Assembly (NCBI RefSeq): GCF_004208525.1 | Contig: NZ_SGIT01000001.1 | Span: 992,001-1,056,000, forward strand | Source of the DNA: Sphingobacterium corticibacterium | Lineage (GTDB): Bacteria; Bacteroidota; Bacteroidia; Sphingobacteriales; Sphingobacteriaceae | Length of the DNA stretch: 64,000 bases | Direction: 5' to 3' | Shown here: positions 53,951-62,616 of the stretch, one piece after another | Layout of the letters: the number at the start of each line of letters is the position of its first letter | Numbering within the stretch: position 1 is the first letter of the stretch | Program-made: the position numbers and the translations under genes | Notes under the pieces: generated by a model | The model's database searches: none | What the model was told of the DNA's origin: nothing | The model's input: the letters and a program-made list of their open reading frames with translations, nothing else

Positions 53951-54788
53951 TAACTTCTTGACGTGATTCGCCTAGATAATCTGCACCTAATTCGACCACA
54001 TCTCCCGCTTTAAGATAAATTGGCGGATTAAATCCGAGTCCCACACCTGCTGGCGTACCCGTTGATATAACGTCTCCAGGTAACAACGTCATAAATTGAG
54101 ATACATAAGATACAACATGTTGCACGGAAAAAATTAAATTAGATGTATTACCGTTTTGGTAGGTGTTACCGTTAACTTTCAACCAGAGACGCACATTGTT
54201 GATATCTGGAATCTCGTCGACAGTAGTCATATAAGGCCCCATCGGCGCAAACGTATCACAACCTTTTCCCTTATCCCAGGTACCTCCACGTTCCAATTGA
54301 TACGCCCGCTCCGAAACATCGTTATGAAGCACGTATCCCGCCACGTAGTTTAAAGCATCTGCTTCTTCTACGTAAGAAGCCTTCTTTCCTATCACAATAC
54401 CAAATTCCACTTCCCAATCTGTTTTCGTCGAATTTCTAGGGATAACAATCTGATCGTTTGGCCCTATTAACGAGGTCGTAGATTTCATGAAAATAATCGG
54501 TTCGCTAGGTATAGCTGCTCCCGTTTCTTCCGCATGATCTTTATAATTTAACCCTATACAAACAATTTTGGAAGGACGGGCAAATGGAGCTCCCAAGCGT
54601 GTACCCGCTGGAACTTCCAACAAATTACCTGCATTTGCTTTTACAAATTCCGCTAGTCTCGCTAAACCATTTTCAGCGAAAAACTGCTCATTATAATCAC
54701 CACCAAAGGCTGAAACATCGTAATTTACACCATCGATTTGCACACCGATTTTTTCTTTTCCAAATTCTCCGAATCGTATTAACTTCAT
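53934..54788 (-). CDS. FAH-family hydrolase, 2,4-diketo-3-deoxy-L-fuconate hydrolase type
   Basis: A 284-residue cytosolic enzyme of the fumarylacetoacetate hydrolase family. The features are KIVCIGLNYKDHAEETG, DWEVEFGIVIGKKA with the acidic metal ligands, YVLHNDVSERAYQLERGGTWDKGKGCDTFAPMGP, and GDVISTGTPAGVG. It cleaves the C-C bond of 2,4-diketo-3-deoxy-L-fuconate to pyruvate and L-lactate in the oxidative fucose pathway; with the D-arabinose analogue the products would be pyruvate and glycolate. It overlaps the lactonase gene. Confidence 0.88.
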   Translation of the reverse strand: MKLIRFGEFGKEKIGVQIDGVNYDVSAFGGDYNEQFFAENGLARLAEFVKANAGNLLEVPAGTRLGAPFARPSKIVCIGLNYKDHAEETGAAIPSEPIIFMKSTTSLIGPNDQIVIPRNSTKTDWEVEFGIVIGKKASYVEEADALNYVAGYVLHNDVSERAYQLERGGTWDKGKGCDTFAPMGPYMTTVDEIPDINNVRLWLKVNGNTYQNGNTSNLIFSVQHVVSYVSQFMTLLPGDVISTGTPAGVGLGFNPPIYLKAGDVVELGADYLGESRQEVIAYAD

Positions 54789-54849
54789 TTTTATAATATT
54801 GTATATTTAAATATCGTATATAGACAAATTTGCATTTGTCTGTGGTTTC

Positions 54850-55614
54850 TTAATTATTCAGTTTAATAAATCCTCCGTCGATCGGGTAATCATTTCCCGT
54901 CATAAACCCCGCATCATCGGAGCATAGAAACAAGGCTAATTTAGCAATTTCTTCCGGTTTTGCCATTCTGCCTATAGGTTGGGATTTGGAAAGCTTCTCA
55001 AACATTTCTGCTTCCTGCCCAGGATAGTTTTTTGCAATAAAACCATCGACAAAAGGCGTGTGTACCCTCGCCGGAGAAATAGAATTAGAACGGATATTGT
55101 CAGCCATGTAATCCCGAGCTACTGACATACTCATAGCATAGATCGCACCTTTGCTCATGGAATAAGCAAACCGATCACTGATACCTACCACCGCTGCAAT
55201 AGATGCTAAATTCAAGATTGCTCCGCCTCCATTCGCTTTCATGACCGGCACTACGGCGTAAAGTGCATTGTATGCTCCCTTTACATTCACATTAAACACC
55301 CGATCAAAATCATCTATTGAACATTTCTCCAAATTACCGACGTGTGCAATACCCGCGTTATTGACCAAAATATCTACCCGTCCAATGCTTTCTACCACAC
55401 GCTTCACTTCCATCTGTTCCGCAACATTACAGGCATGTAACTTCGCTTGTCCGCCACCGGCTATAATGCTATCAACAACGGGTTGTGCCATCTCAGCATT
55501 TAAATCTACAATGTGTACGTATGCGCCTTCTTGTGCAAAAAGTTCCGATATAGCTTTTCCTATACCACTGCCACCTCCCGTAATAATCGCTACCTTATTA
55601 TTTAGCTTTGACAT
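54850..55614 (-). CDS. SDR-family 2-keto-3-deoxy-L-fuconate dehydrogenase
   Basis: A 254-residue short-chain dehydrogenase with a full set of motifs: TGGGSGIGKAI, NNAG, the catalytic Ser in NLASIAAVVG and an intact YSMSK (Tyr and Lys). The C-terminal region FMTGNDYPIDGGF is standard. In this operon it should oxidise 2-keto-3-deoxy-L-fuconate at C4 to the 2,4-diketo acid, feeding the FAH-family hydrolase next to it. It contrasts with the other SDR of the operon, which lacks the lysine. Confidence 0.88.
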   Translation of the reverse strand: MSKLNNKVAIITGGGSGIGKAISELFAQEGAYVHIVDLNAEMAQPVVDSIIAGGGQAKLHACNVAEQMEVKRVVESIGRVDILVNNAGIAHVGNLEKCSIDDFDRVFNVNVKGAYNALYAVVPVMKANGGGAILNLASIAAVVGISDRFAYSMSKGAIYAMSMSVARDYMADNIRSNSISPARVHTPFVDGFIAKNYPGQEAEMFEKLSKSQPIGRMAKPEEIAKLALFLCSDDAGFMTGNDYPIDGGFIKLNN

Positions 55615-55644
55615 ATTATTAAGTATTAATTTTAAGACTAATTT

Positions 55645-57309
55645 TTACAACGATACACCTCTTCGCCAAGGAATAAAATCATCCTGTCCAAGCCGTACCG
55701 CTTGAGGTTGTTCTTCGCCACTCGCTACCTTAATTACATATTCCAATATTCGATGGGCTGCTTCCGTTATCGTTTCCTCTCCGTCTATAATTGTCCCACA
55801 GTTGATATCGATAATATCGGGCATCTTTTCAAATGTTTTCGTATTCGTAGACAGTTTAATAACAGGTGCAATAGGGTTTCCGGTCGGAGTTCCCAATCCA
55901 GTTGTAAAAAGTACGATATTCGCTCCGGCCGCCACCTCTGCTGTTGTGCTTTCCACATCATTACCCGGTGTACACAAAAGGTTCAATCCCGACGCGTTTG
56001 CTACTCCGGGGTAATCCACTACCGCCGTCACCGGAGAATTCCCTCCTTTCTTTGCAGCACCTGCCGATTTTATAGCGTCCGTGATCAATCCATCACGAAT
56101 GTTTCCCGGAGATGGATTCATATAGAAACCCGAGCCATCTGCTTCCGCTTTTGCATTGTAGGTCTTCATTAAGTGCATAAATTTTTCAGCTGTAGCCTCA
56201 TCTACACACCTATCACTTAATTCCTGCTCCACTCCACAAAGTTCTGGAAATTCTGCTAAAATAACTGATCCACCCATAGTTACCAACATATCCGATACGT
56301 ATCCTAAGGCAGGATTAGCCGAAATACCCGAAAATCCATCTGAACCTCCGCACTCCAAGCCTATACATAATTTATCTAAAGTTGCCGGCTGGCGCGTTTG
56401 TTTATTCGCTTGGGTAAGTCCAGCAAAAGTTGCTTTAATAGCTTTTTGCATCAATTGTTGCTCAGGACCCTCGAGTTGTTGCTCAAAAATATACAAAGGT
56501 TTATCGAATGCCACATCCCGCTTTTTAATTTCGTCCCGCAATATCGAAGCTTGCGCGTGCTGACAACCAAGGCTCAAAACAGTAGCACCAGCTACATTCG
56601 GGTGTGTAATATAACCCGCCAGCAATCCGCATAGTGCATCCGAGTCCATCCTCGTACCACCACACCCCATCTCGTGATTCAAAAATTTCACACCATCTAC
56701 ATTTGGAAACAGGCGTATTTTCTCCTTACCAACTGTCGCTGGTGAAAGGTCTACAGCCAACAATTCATCCACAGAAGCACCTGCCTGATAACGAGCGATT
56801 AATTCATCCACTTCGTCAGCATAGTCTTTTGAGGCTACCTGATAGCCCAATTTCTCTTCCAACGCAGATTTTAATGTCAGCACATTCCTGTTCTCACAAA
56901 AAACTAATGGAATAACCAACCAGTGATTGGCGGTTCCTACCGTACCATTACTACGGTGAAAACCATTAAAAGTACGTCCTTTAAAGGCAGATACATCCGG
57001 TTTCTCCCACACTAATTCTCGCTGCCCCAATTTAAAATCATCCGAAGCATGGCGTAAATTATCGGTACTGATAAGTATCCCTTCATCCACAGCATAATTC
57101 ATTTTACCCACTAAAACGCCATACATCATCACATCAGCATCTTTATCCAATGGATAAACTGTGAATTTATGTTTTGCACGGACAGCCTCTCGTAACGCAA
57201 ATGTATGTCCGCCAAACTCTACCACAAATCCTTGTGGTAGATCCCGTAATGCCACCAATACATTATCTTTCGGATGTATTTGTAAATATGACAATCTCTC
57301 CCTATCCAT
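55645..57309 (-). CDS. UxaA-family hydro-lyase, candidate L-fuconate dehydratase
   Basis: A 554-residue enzyme of the altronate/galactarate dehydratase (UxaA/GarD) family. The small N-terminal SAF-like domain (LSYLQIHPKDNVLVAL) is followed by the main domain, with NGFHRSNGTVGTANHWLV, EMGCGGTRMDSDALCGLL, VLSLGCQHAQ, CIGLECGGSDGFSGISANPALG and FTTGLGTPTGNPIAPVIKLSTN. In the known Xanthomonas pathway the fuconate dehydratase is an enolase-superfamily enzyme. Here a UxaA-type protein occupies that step, a non-orthologous substitution by inference. It starts 2 bases after the mutarotase stop. Confidence 0.87.
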   Translation of the reverse strand: MDRERLSYLQIHPKDNVLVALRDLPQGFVVEFGGHTFALREAVRAKHKFTVYPLDKDADVMMYGVLVGKMNYAVDEGILISTDNLRHASDDFKLGQRELVWEKPDVSAFKGRTFNGFHRSNGTVGTANHWLVIPLVFCENRNVLTLKSALEEKLGYQVASKDYADEVDELIARYQAGASVDELLAVDLSPATVGKEKIRLFPNVDGVKFLNHEMGCGGTRMDSDALCGLLAGYITHPNVAGATVLSLGCQHAQASILRDEIKKRDVAFDKPLYIFEQQLEGPEQQLMQKAIKATFAGLTQANKQTRQPATLDKLCIGLECGGSDGFSGISANPALGYVSDMLVTMGGSVILAEFPELCGVEQELSDRCVDEATAEKFMHLMKTYNAKAEADGSGFYMNPSPGNIRDGLITDAIKSAGAAKKGGNSPVTAVVDYPGVANASGLNLLCTPGNDVESTTAEVAAGANIVLFTTGLGTPTGNPIAPVIKLSTNTKTFEKMPDIIDINCGTIIDGEETITEAAHRILEYVIKVASGEEQPQAVRLGQDDFIPWRRGVSL

Positions 57310-57311
57310 TC

Positions 57312-57641
57312 TTATAATTCAAAAATTTTATTCATCAATACCCATTTTTCTCCCAATTTTGCCCCCGGTATAGCACGCTGATATTTCCACATCAATGCTT
57401 CCCATTCCTGCACCTTAGGGTTTAACAAATCCATTTCATTTTTCTTTTCAAAACTAAATGTATCATCGACATCCATGACCATAAACAACCTATTTCCAAA
57501 GCGATATATCATCATATCTGTTACCCCTGCATCCTTTATTGATGCACGTATTTCCGACCATACGGCTTGGTGGTAAACTTCATATTCCGCTATTAATTTC
57601 GGATCGTCGACAAGGTCTAGCGCAAATGCATATCGCTCCAT
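57312..57641 (-). CDS. L-rhamnose/L-fucose mutarotase family protein
   Basis: A 109-residue dimeric alpha/beta-barrel mutarotase (RhaM family). MERYAFALDLVDDPKLIAEY, the catalytic-type His in YHQAVW, and MMIYRFGNRLFMVMDVD are characteristic. It interconverts the alpha and beta forms of the incoming sugar so that the dehydrogenase always meets its preferred anomer. In the Xanthomonas fucose cluster the mutarotase is of this family. It lies 9 bases from fucP and 2 from the dehydratase. Confidence 0.88.
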   Translation of the reverse strand: MERYAFALDLVDDPKLIAEYEVYHQAVWSEIRASIKDAGVTDMMIYRFGNRLFMVMDVDDTFSFEKKNEMDLLNPKVQEWEALMWKYQRAIPGAKLGEKWVLMNKIFEL

Positions 57642-57650
57642 ATCTTTTTA

Positions 57651-58913
57651 CTATTTCTGTGATCCGAGGTCTAGGTTTGAAACATTTCTATTATTCCAGG
57701 CAAATAAAGCAACCACCACGAAGCAAATGAAAACAACATAGTACGCTAGTTGGAAACTCCCTGTCCAGTCGGATACTAATCCCAATACTGGTGGTAATGC
57801 AGCTCCACCAACAATCGACATGATAATCAGGCTAGAAGCTGATTTTGTATCCGCCCCTATGCCTTCTACACCCACTGCAAATATCGTAGGGAACATAATA
57901 GACATAAAAAAGGCTATCCCAATCATCGCGTATAATGTACCTAACCCTTCACCGTATATTACATACAATGTTAAACAAATAGAAATCAGCGCGTATATCA
58001 ACAGTAACTTAAGCGGAGCTATATATCGCATAAAGAATGTTCCGATAAATCTACCAAGCATAAAAGCAAGCCCAGCAACACCTGCATAGTAACTAGCTTG
58101 TGTAGGCGCAACACCCGAAACTTCTGTAGCGTACATTACTAAAAAACTTAATATACATACTTGCGCTCCGATGTAGAAAAATTGCGCTACTACCGCCCAA
58201 GAAACATTTTTATGGCGTAAGGATCCAAACACACCCCTCGAACTACCACCTTCCTCCTCTTCTTTGATTTCGGGTAGTTTTGTAAAAATAAAGAAAACGG
58301 TTACCAACAGCAGAATCAAGCCCAATACCAAATAAGGTCCCTTTACCGAAGCTGTTTCTGCTTGGATATAAGCATTTCTCGCCTGTTCACTCAACGCGGC
58401 AATCTCCTCGGCTGATTTCGGTTCTTCCGTTAAGATAAATCTCCCACCTACAATAGGCGCTATGAATGCAGCTAACCCATTAAAAGATTGTGCAAAATTC
58501 AGTCGTTGAGTAGCCTTCGCAGGATCGCCTAGTACCGTGATATAGGGGTTCGCCGCTGTTTCTAAAATAGCAAGCCCACAAGACACCACAAATAAAGCGC
58601 CTAGAAAATAATAATAATTAATCATGTTGGCTGCGGGCACAAAAAGGAAACATCCTAATGCAAAAACAAGTAAACCAACCGTGATACCTGTTTTATAGCC
58701 AAATCGTTTCATAATGTAACCTGCAGGAATAGCTAACAAAAAGTAAGCAATAAAAACAGCGGAGTCCACCAAAGATGCTTGAAAATGTGTTAAACTGAAT
58801 GCATTTCGTAAATGCGGAATCAGAATAGGATCAAGATTGTGGATAAACCCCCAAAAGAAAAATAAAGAGGTTATCAGAGCAATGGCAAACGTATATTTTT
58901 TTTCTAACACCAT
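57651..58913 (-). CDS. fucP: L-fucose:H+ symporter (FucP)
   Basis: An inner-membrane MFS permease of 420 residues with 12 helices. It shows FFFWGFIHNLDPILIPHLRNAF and FVVSCGLAILETAANPYITVLG, the FucP hallmark, with the helix-1 Asn-Leu-Asp segment matching the substrate region of E. coli FucP. It is the first gene of the oxidative operon and divergent from the AraC regulator 135 bases away. The other FucP-type permease (46361) is 28 residues longer and has HGFLDVLDKH at the same place, so the two probably differ in preferred sugar. Confidence 0.92.
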   Translation of the reverse strand: MVLEKKYTFAIALITSLFFFWGFIHNLDPILIPHLRNAFSLTHFQASLVDSAVFIAYFLLAIPAGYIMKRFGYKTGITVGLLVFALGCFLFVPAANMINYYYFLGALFVVSCGLAILETAANPYITVLGDPAKATQRLNFAQSFNGLAAFIAPIVGGRFILTEEPKSAEEIAALSEQARNAYIQAETASVKGPYLVLGLILLLVTVFFIFTKLPEIKEEEEGGSSRGVFGSLRHKNVSWAVVAQFFYIGAQVCILSFLVMYATEVSGVAPTQASYYAGVAGLAFMLGRFIGTFFMRYIAPLKLLLIYALISICLTLYVIYGEGLGTLYAMIGIAFFMSIMFPTIFAVGVEGIGADTKSASSLIIMSIVGGAALPPVLGLVSDWTGSFQLAYYVVFICFVVVALFAWNNRNVSNLDLGSQK

Positions 58914-59048
58914 AGGAATTATATTGGAAAGTAAAACTAGTACATATTAACACAAGATTATTGAACTATTTTACCGAATTACTAAGCGATCTTAACATAA
59001 GTTACATATATTTATGCATTATATACGAATAAATAAATTACATTTTTT

Positions 59049-59900
59049 ATGCAACGGTTAGTTCATACATCGTCCACCTATAGCTCTATCACTGTCCGGC
59101 ATGATAACACGCCTCAAAACCACAATGTATGGCATTATCATGAAGAATTGGAGTTTATCCATATCAGGCAAGGAAAAGGGACATTCTTTGTGGGGGACTG
59201 CATACAACAGTTTGCTGATAATTTCATAGTTTTAATAGGCTCAAATACGCCGCACTACTGGCTTTTTGACGAAGAATACATCAAAGCAGAAATATGTCAT
59301 GCAGATATCCAAGTCGTTCATTTTAAACCTGATTTTATCGGTGCTGATTTTTTGGAAGTACCCGAAGCCCAAGATATTAAGCAGGTTTATCGATTAGCCA
59401 AACAAGCTATTTTATTTCCATCAAGCGATCTGCGTCTTCGACATTTTTTTGAAAATCTATCCGTTCAAACACCCCTAAAACGCCTCGCAATGCTGCTGGA
59501 TATACTCGATTATACAGCATCCCTACCGACACCAACGACGTTAGTAAGCCCGAATTACACCAACCCACAACAACAAGGCGATTATCTTCGGATGAACAAA
59601 ATCTTGGATTATATTCGCCTACACTATAAATCGAAAATCCAACTGGACGAAATTGCTCATGTAGCAGGTATGACATCGAACTCCTTCTGCCGTTATTTTA
59701 AACAGCGCACGGGTAAAACATTAATTGAATTTGTGAATGAACTCCGAATAGGACAGGCTTGTAAGCTCCTATCTGAAAGCAATGCGCCTATTAAAGAAAT
59801 CTGTTTTGAGTGCGGTTTTCATAATTTCGTCAGTTTTCATAAAATATTCAAATCGAGTACCACTTATACTCCCTCGGCTTATCGGGAAGCCATATCGTAA
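59049..59900 (+). CDS. AraC-family transcriptional regulator with cupin domain
   Basis: A 283-residue regulator. The N-terminal half is a cupin (WHYHEELEFIHIRQGKGTFFVGD, LIGSNTPHYW). The C-terminal half is a double helix-turn-helix (LDEIAHVAGMTSNSFCRYFKQRTGKTLIEFVNELR, and EICFECGFHNFVSFHKIFK). It is divergent from the fucP-led operon and is likely its activator, with L-fucose or a pathway intermediate bound in the cupin. The intergenic 58914-59048 contains a degenerate inverted repeat, ATTTAT/ATAAAT, but no clear operator. Confidence 0.9.
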   Translation: MQRLVHTSSTYSSITVRHDNTPQNHNVWHYHEELEFIHIRQGKGTFFVGDCIQQFADNFIVLIGSNTPHYWLFDEEYIKAEICHADIQVVHFKPDFIGADFLEVPEAQDIKQVYRLAKQAILFPSSDLRLRHFFENLSVQTPLKRLAMLLDILDYTASLPTPTTLVSPNYTNPQQQGDYLRMNKILDYIRLHYKSKIQLDEIAHVAGMTSNSFCRYFKQRTGKTLIEFVNELRIGQACKLLSESNAPIKEICFECGFHNFVSFHKIFKSSTTYTPSAYREAIS

Positions 59901-59956
59901 TTATGCTATATAGATCTATTGCACGTTCCTTTGGAAATACGTACATTTGTTGAGCC

Positions 59957-60008
59957 GCGGCAATGATGTCTGCCCTAAACCGCTCTAAAAAAGCTGATGA
60001 CGTCTACT
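59957..60008 (+). promoter_or_regulatory. Fluoride riboswitch (crcB motif)
   Basis: All conserved elements of the crcB RNA are present in order: GGCAATG at 59959-59965, pseudoknot arm GATGTC at 59965-59970, GCC closing P1 (59972-59974), TAAAC, a short P2 hairpin with GCT/AGC arms, CTGATGA, then GACGTC at 59999-60004 and CTACT. GATGTC and GACGTC pair over six bases with one G-U, as the pseudoknot requires. It lines up base by base with the Thermotoga petrophila riboswitch as I recall it. It ends 42 bases before the antiporter start. The expression platform is not clear; an ATCTT/AAGAT hairpin lies downstream. Confidence 0.9.
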
Positions 60009-60049
60009 TTATTTGAATAATCTTCAAACAAGATAGTTATTGATAAAGC

Positions 60050-61267
60050 ATGATAAAGTCAGTTTCCCGTTTTATATGTCCCCTTTTTAAATGGTTGTTT
60101 TTAATAATGGCTATTTCTGGATTAGTAGGTTCACTCTCTGCCATATTTCTATATGCCTTACAGGATGTTACCCTCTTTCGAGATACACATATTGGGGTTA
60201 TATACATGTTACCTTTTGCGGGTATGTTAATTGTATGGTGGTATCAACGATATGGTGGAAATGCACAAAAAGGAAATAACCTTTTATTGGAAGAATATTA
60301 CTATCCTACGCCATCGGGGGTTCCATTGAAAATGGCTCCTATGGTCATTCTGACGACATTGATTACCCATCTTTTTGGCGGATCGGCCGGACGCGAGGGA
60401 ACAGCCGTGCAATATGGTGGTACAGTCGCGGTTCAATTCAATAAATTTGTTCCGCTCGGGAAACAGGAAAAACGTATTCTTCTATTATGTGGGATAGCTG
60501 CTGGATTTGCGTCACTTTTCGGAACGCCGTTGGCGGGTGCTATTTTCGCTATCGAAGTGGTTCAATTAGGCAAAATACGTTGGCGAGGTGTAAGTGCTAT
60601 ACTGGCTACATCATTACTTTCGAATTGGATATGCGGCTTGTATGGTGATTTGCACACGCATTATCCCCCCATTGGTGAAGTTCCCAACTGGTCTTTTTCT
60701 ATTGTTGCTTATTTGTTTCTCGCAGGGATCTTATTTGGACTGACATCCATCTTGTTTCGTTATACAGGTGATGTATGTAGTATAGGATTCCAGAAAATAA
60801 AGCAACCGCTACTTCGTCCTTTCATTGGTGGTATATTAGTTATTTTAGCAGTCTACCTATTGCAAACAACCAAGCACATAGGCCTCGGTATCCCAACGAT
60901 TATCGATGCTTTTCAACAACCACTTCCTCCAACAGATTTCCTGATCAAAATAGGACTAACAGCATTAACATTGAGTGCTGGTTTTAAGGGAGGAGAAGTC
61001 ACACCATTGTTTTTCATCGGGGCTACCTTAGGTAACGCACTAGCACCTTTCATCCCCCTTCCTCTGGCACTCCTGGCCGCTACCGGTTTCGTCTCCGTAT
61101 TTGCAGGCTGCACCAAAACACCTCTTGCCTGTACAGTAATGGCGATGGAATTATTTGGCTGGCAATACGGCGTATTTTTCCTGACAACCTGTTTAATCAG
61201 TTTTGTAATCTCTGGGAAGAAAGGTATTTATAGTTCGCAGCGAATGAAAAACTTCAAGCTTTTTTAA
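60050..61267 (+). CDS. CLC-F-type fluoride/proton antiporter
   Basis: An inner-membrane CLC-family protein of 405 residues with the usual series of helices. The gating glutamate Glu116 is in SAGREGTAVQ. Where chloride-type CLCs have GGIFAP, this protein has GGEVTPLFFIGA with Glu316, the mark of the fluoride subclass. The two glutamates are 200 residues apart, the same spacing as Glu118 and Glu318 in the Enterococcus casseliflavus CLC-F. The fluoride riboswitch directly upstream confirms the role: export of fluoride ions when they accumulate. The gene ends 2 bases from the convergent mqnA stop. Confidence 0.93.
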   Translation: MIKSVSRFICPLFKWLFLIMAISGLVGSLSAIFLYALQDVTLFRDTHIGVIYMLPFAGMLIVWWYQRYGGNAQKGNNLLLEEYYYPTPSGVPLKMAPMVILTTLITHLFGGSAGREGTAVQYGGTVAVQFNKFVPLGKQEKRILLLCGIAAGFASLFGTPLAGAIFAIEVVQLGKIRWRGVSAILATSLLSNWICGLYGDLHTHYPPIGEVPNWSFSIVAYLFLAGILFGLTSILFRYTGDVCSIGFQKIKQPLLRPFIGGILVILAVYLLQTTKHIGLGIPTIIDAFQQPLPPTDFLIKIGLTALTLSAGFKGGEVTPLFFIGATLGNALAPFIPLPLALLAATGFVSVFAGCTKTPLACTVMAMELFGWQYGVFFLTTCLISFVISGKKGIYSSQRMKNFKLF

Positions 61268-61269
61268 GT

Positions 61270-61989
61270 TTACAATGCCTTATACAACTCCAGATACAAA
61301 TCTATTGCTTTTCTTTTATCTGCGGTCAGATGAAAATCAAGACTCTCTGTCAAATAGGTGTAGTAATCGAAATCCTCATATATCGGTAACCCAGGGATAA
61401 CACCCTCTGGGTGCGCTACCCCTTCGGCTAGCGCGTTGTTGAATGCTTCTTTGAAATCATCAGGCAATCTTTTGTTCGCAACCCATACGGCGAATGCAAA
61501 AGGCAAACCTGTCATTTCTTTCCAATAATACCCCATATCATAGGCAAACGGTACATTGCTTTTTTTACCAAACGTACGATCGCCAATCAACACATGAGCA
61601 TCTGCTTGTCCTTCTGTTAGCACCTGTATATCTTTTTTCCAATAGTGCTTCAACAGAATTTGGGCTAAACCATTGGAAGTTCTGGACTGCTTATCCAACA
61701 GCAGCGTTTCAATTTCATTGATTGGCTTTTCTGAAAAGATAAAAACGGAATCTACTGCACCATTACTACCGATACAGTAATCACCGACAATTTGATAATC
61801 AGATAGTTTAGCTAAAGCAGCAATAGGAATAATTCCCATATCCACCTCATTTTCAATCACCTTTCGCGCACATTCACTTGGATAGTCCACCGATAGATCT
61901 ATCACATTTATCACGTCTGAGTTTCTTATACCGTTCAAAAATGGGAGGGTATTCGTATAAGAAACAGCAGATACCGCTATTTTCCTCAT
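61270..61989 (-). CDS. mqnA: Chorismate dehydratase MqnA (futalosine menaquinone pathway)
   Basis: A 239-residue enzyme that dehydrates chorismate to 3-enolpyruvylbenzoate, the entry step of the futalosine route to menaquinone. The periplasmic-binding-protein-like fold of the family shows in AVSAVSYTNTLPFLNGIR, DMGIIPIAALAKL, SRTSNGLAQILLKHYW and VLIGDRTF. Its ATG overlaps the phosphatase stop as TAATG, so it is translated after it. mqnE lies upstream in the same operon, so aerobic or anaerobic respiration depends on this unit. Confidence 0.94.
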   Translation of the reverse strand: MRKIAVSAVSYTNTLPFLNGIRNSDVINVIDLSVDYPSECARKVIENEVDMGIIPIAALAKLSDYQIVGDYCIGSNGAVDSVFIFSEKPINEIETLLLDKQSRTSNGLAQILLKHYWKKDIQVLTEGQADAHVLIGDRTFGKKSNVPFAYDMGYYWKEMTGLPFAFAVWVANKRLPDDFKEAFNNALAEGVAHPEGVIPGLPIYEDFDYYTYLTESLDFHLTADKRKAIDLYLELYKAL

Positions 61990-62606
61990 TATATGTTTTC
62001 TAGATGTTTAACATTATAATGGTCTACGATCGTAAAATGACGACCATTATATTCCAATACATACAGCGCAGTATTGGTATGCGGAAAGTCATCCATGAGG
62101 TATACAGGTACTCCTGTCAAATGACAGAGCATGATGCGCATAGCCCTACCGTGCATACATACCAACACCCTTTCTTCGTTATGCTGCTGCAGCATGTAGG
62201 ATATCGCTTGTTGCTGGCGAGCGACAAGCTGGTTCGGGGACTCTCCTTGCTCAATGCTTAAATCCAAGTTTCCATCCCGCCAGGAACTCACCACTTCCTC
62301 AAAACCTGTTATAATGGTTTCATCCTGCTCCTTCCCTTCATAAATCCCCCAAGAAATTTCGTCCAAGCCACTTAGTTCTTCACTAGGTATACCTTGTTTT
62401 AGAAAAAGTCGAACAGTTTGTTTGGTTCGTAACAAGGTAGAGGTGTATATTTTATCAAAGGGCACATGATGAAAAGCTTCATAAAAAGCCTGTGCTTGTT
62501 TATGTCCCATTTCATTAAGTGGAGAATCTACACCTCTCCCCTGAACTATTCCCTTTAAATTTAAATCTGTTTGTCCGTGTCGGATAAAATAAAATGTCTT
62601 TCTCAA
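61989..62606 (-). CDS. Histidine phosphatase family protein
   Basis: A 205-residue phosphatase of the phosphoglycerate-mutase-like superfamily. The catalytic RHG is at residues 9-11 (FIRHGQTDLNLKG), the second Arg lies in STLLRTKQTV, the acid in DEISWGIYEG, and the second His in VCMHGRAMRIML. It sits between mqnE and mqnA with gaps of 10 and -1 bases. Neither the futalosine pathway nor menaquinone synthesis has a required phosphatase step that I know of, so its role in the operon is unclear. Confidence 0.9.
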   Translation of the reverse strand: MRKTFYFIRHGQTDLNLKGIVQGRGVDSPLNEMGHKQAQAFYEAFHHVPFDKIYTSTLLRTKQTVRLFLKQGIPSEELSGLDEISWGIYEGKEQDETIITGFEEVVSSWRDGNLDLSIEQGESPNQLVARQQQAISYMLQQHNEERVLVCMHGRAMRIMLCHLTGVPVYLMDDFPHTNTALYVLEYNGRHFTIVDHYNVKHLENI

Positions 62607-62616
62607 TGTCTAACTG

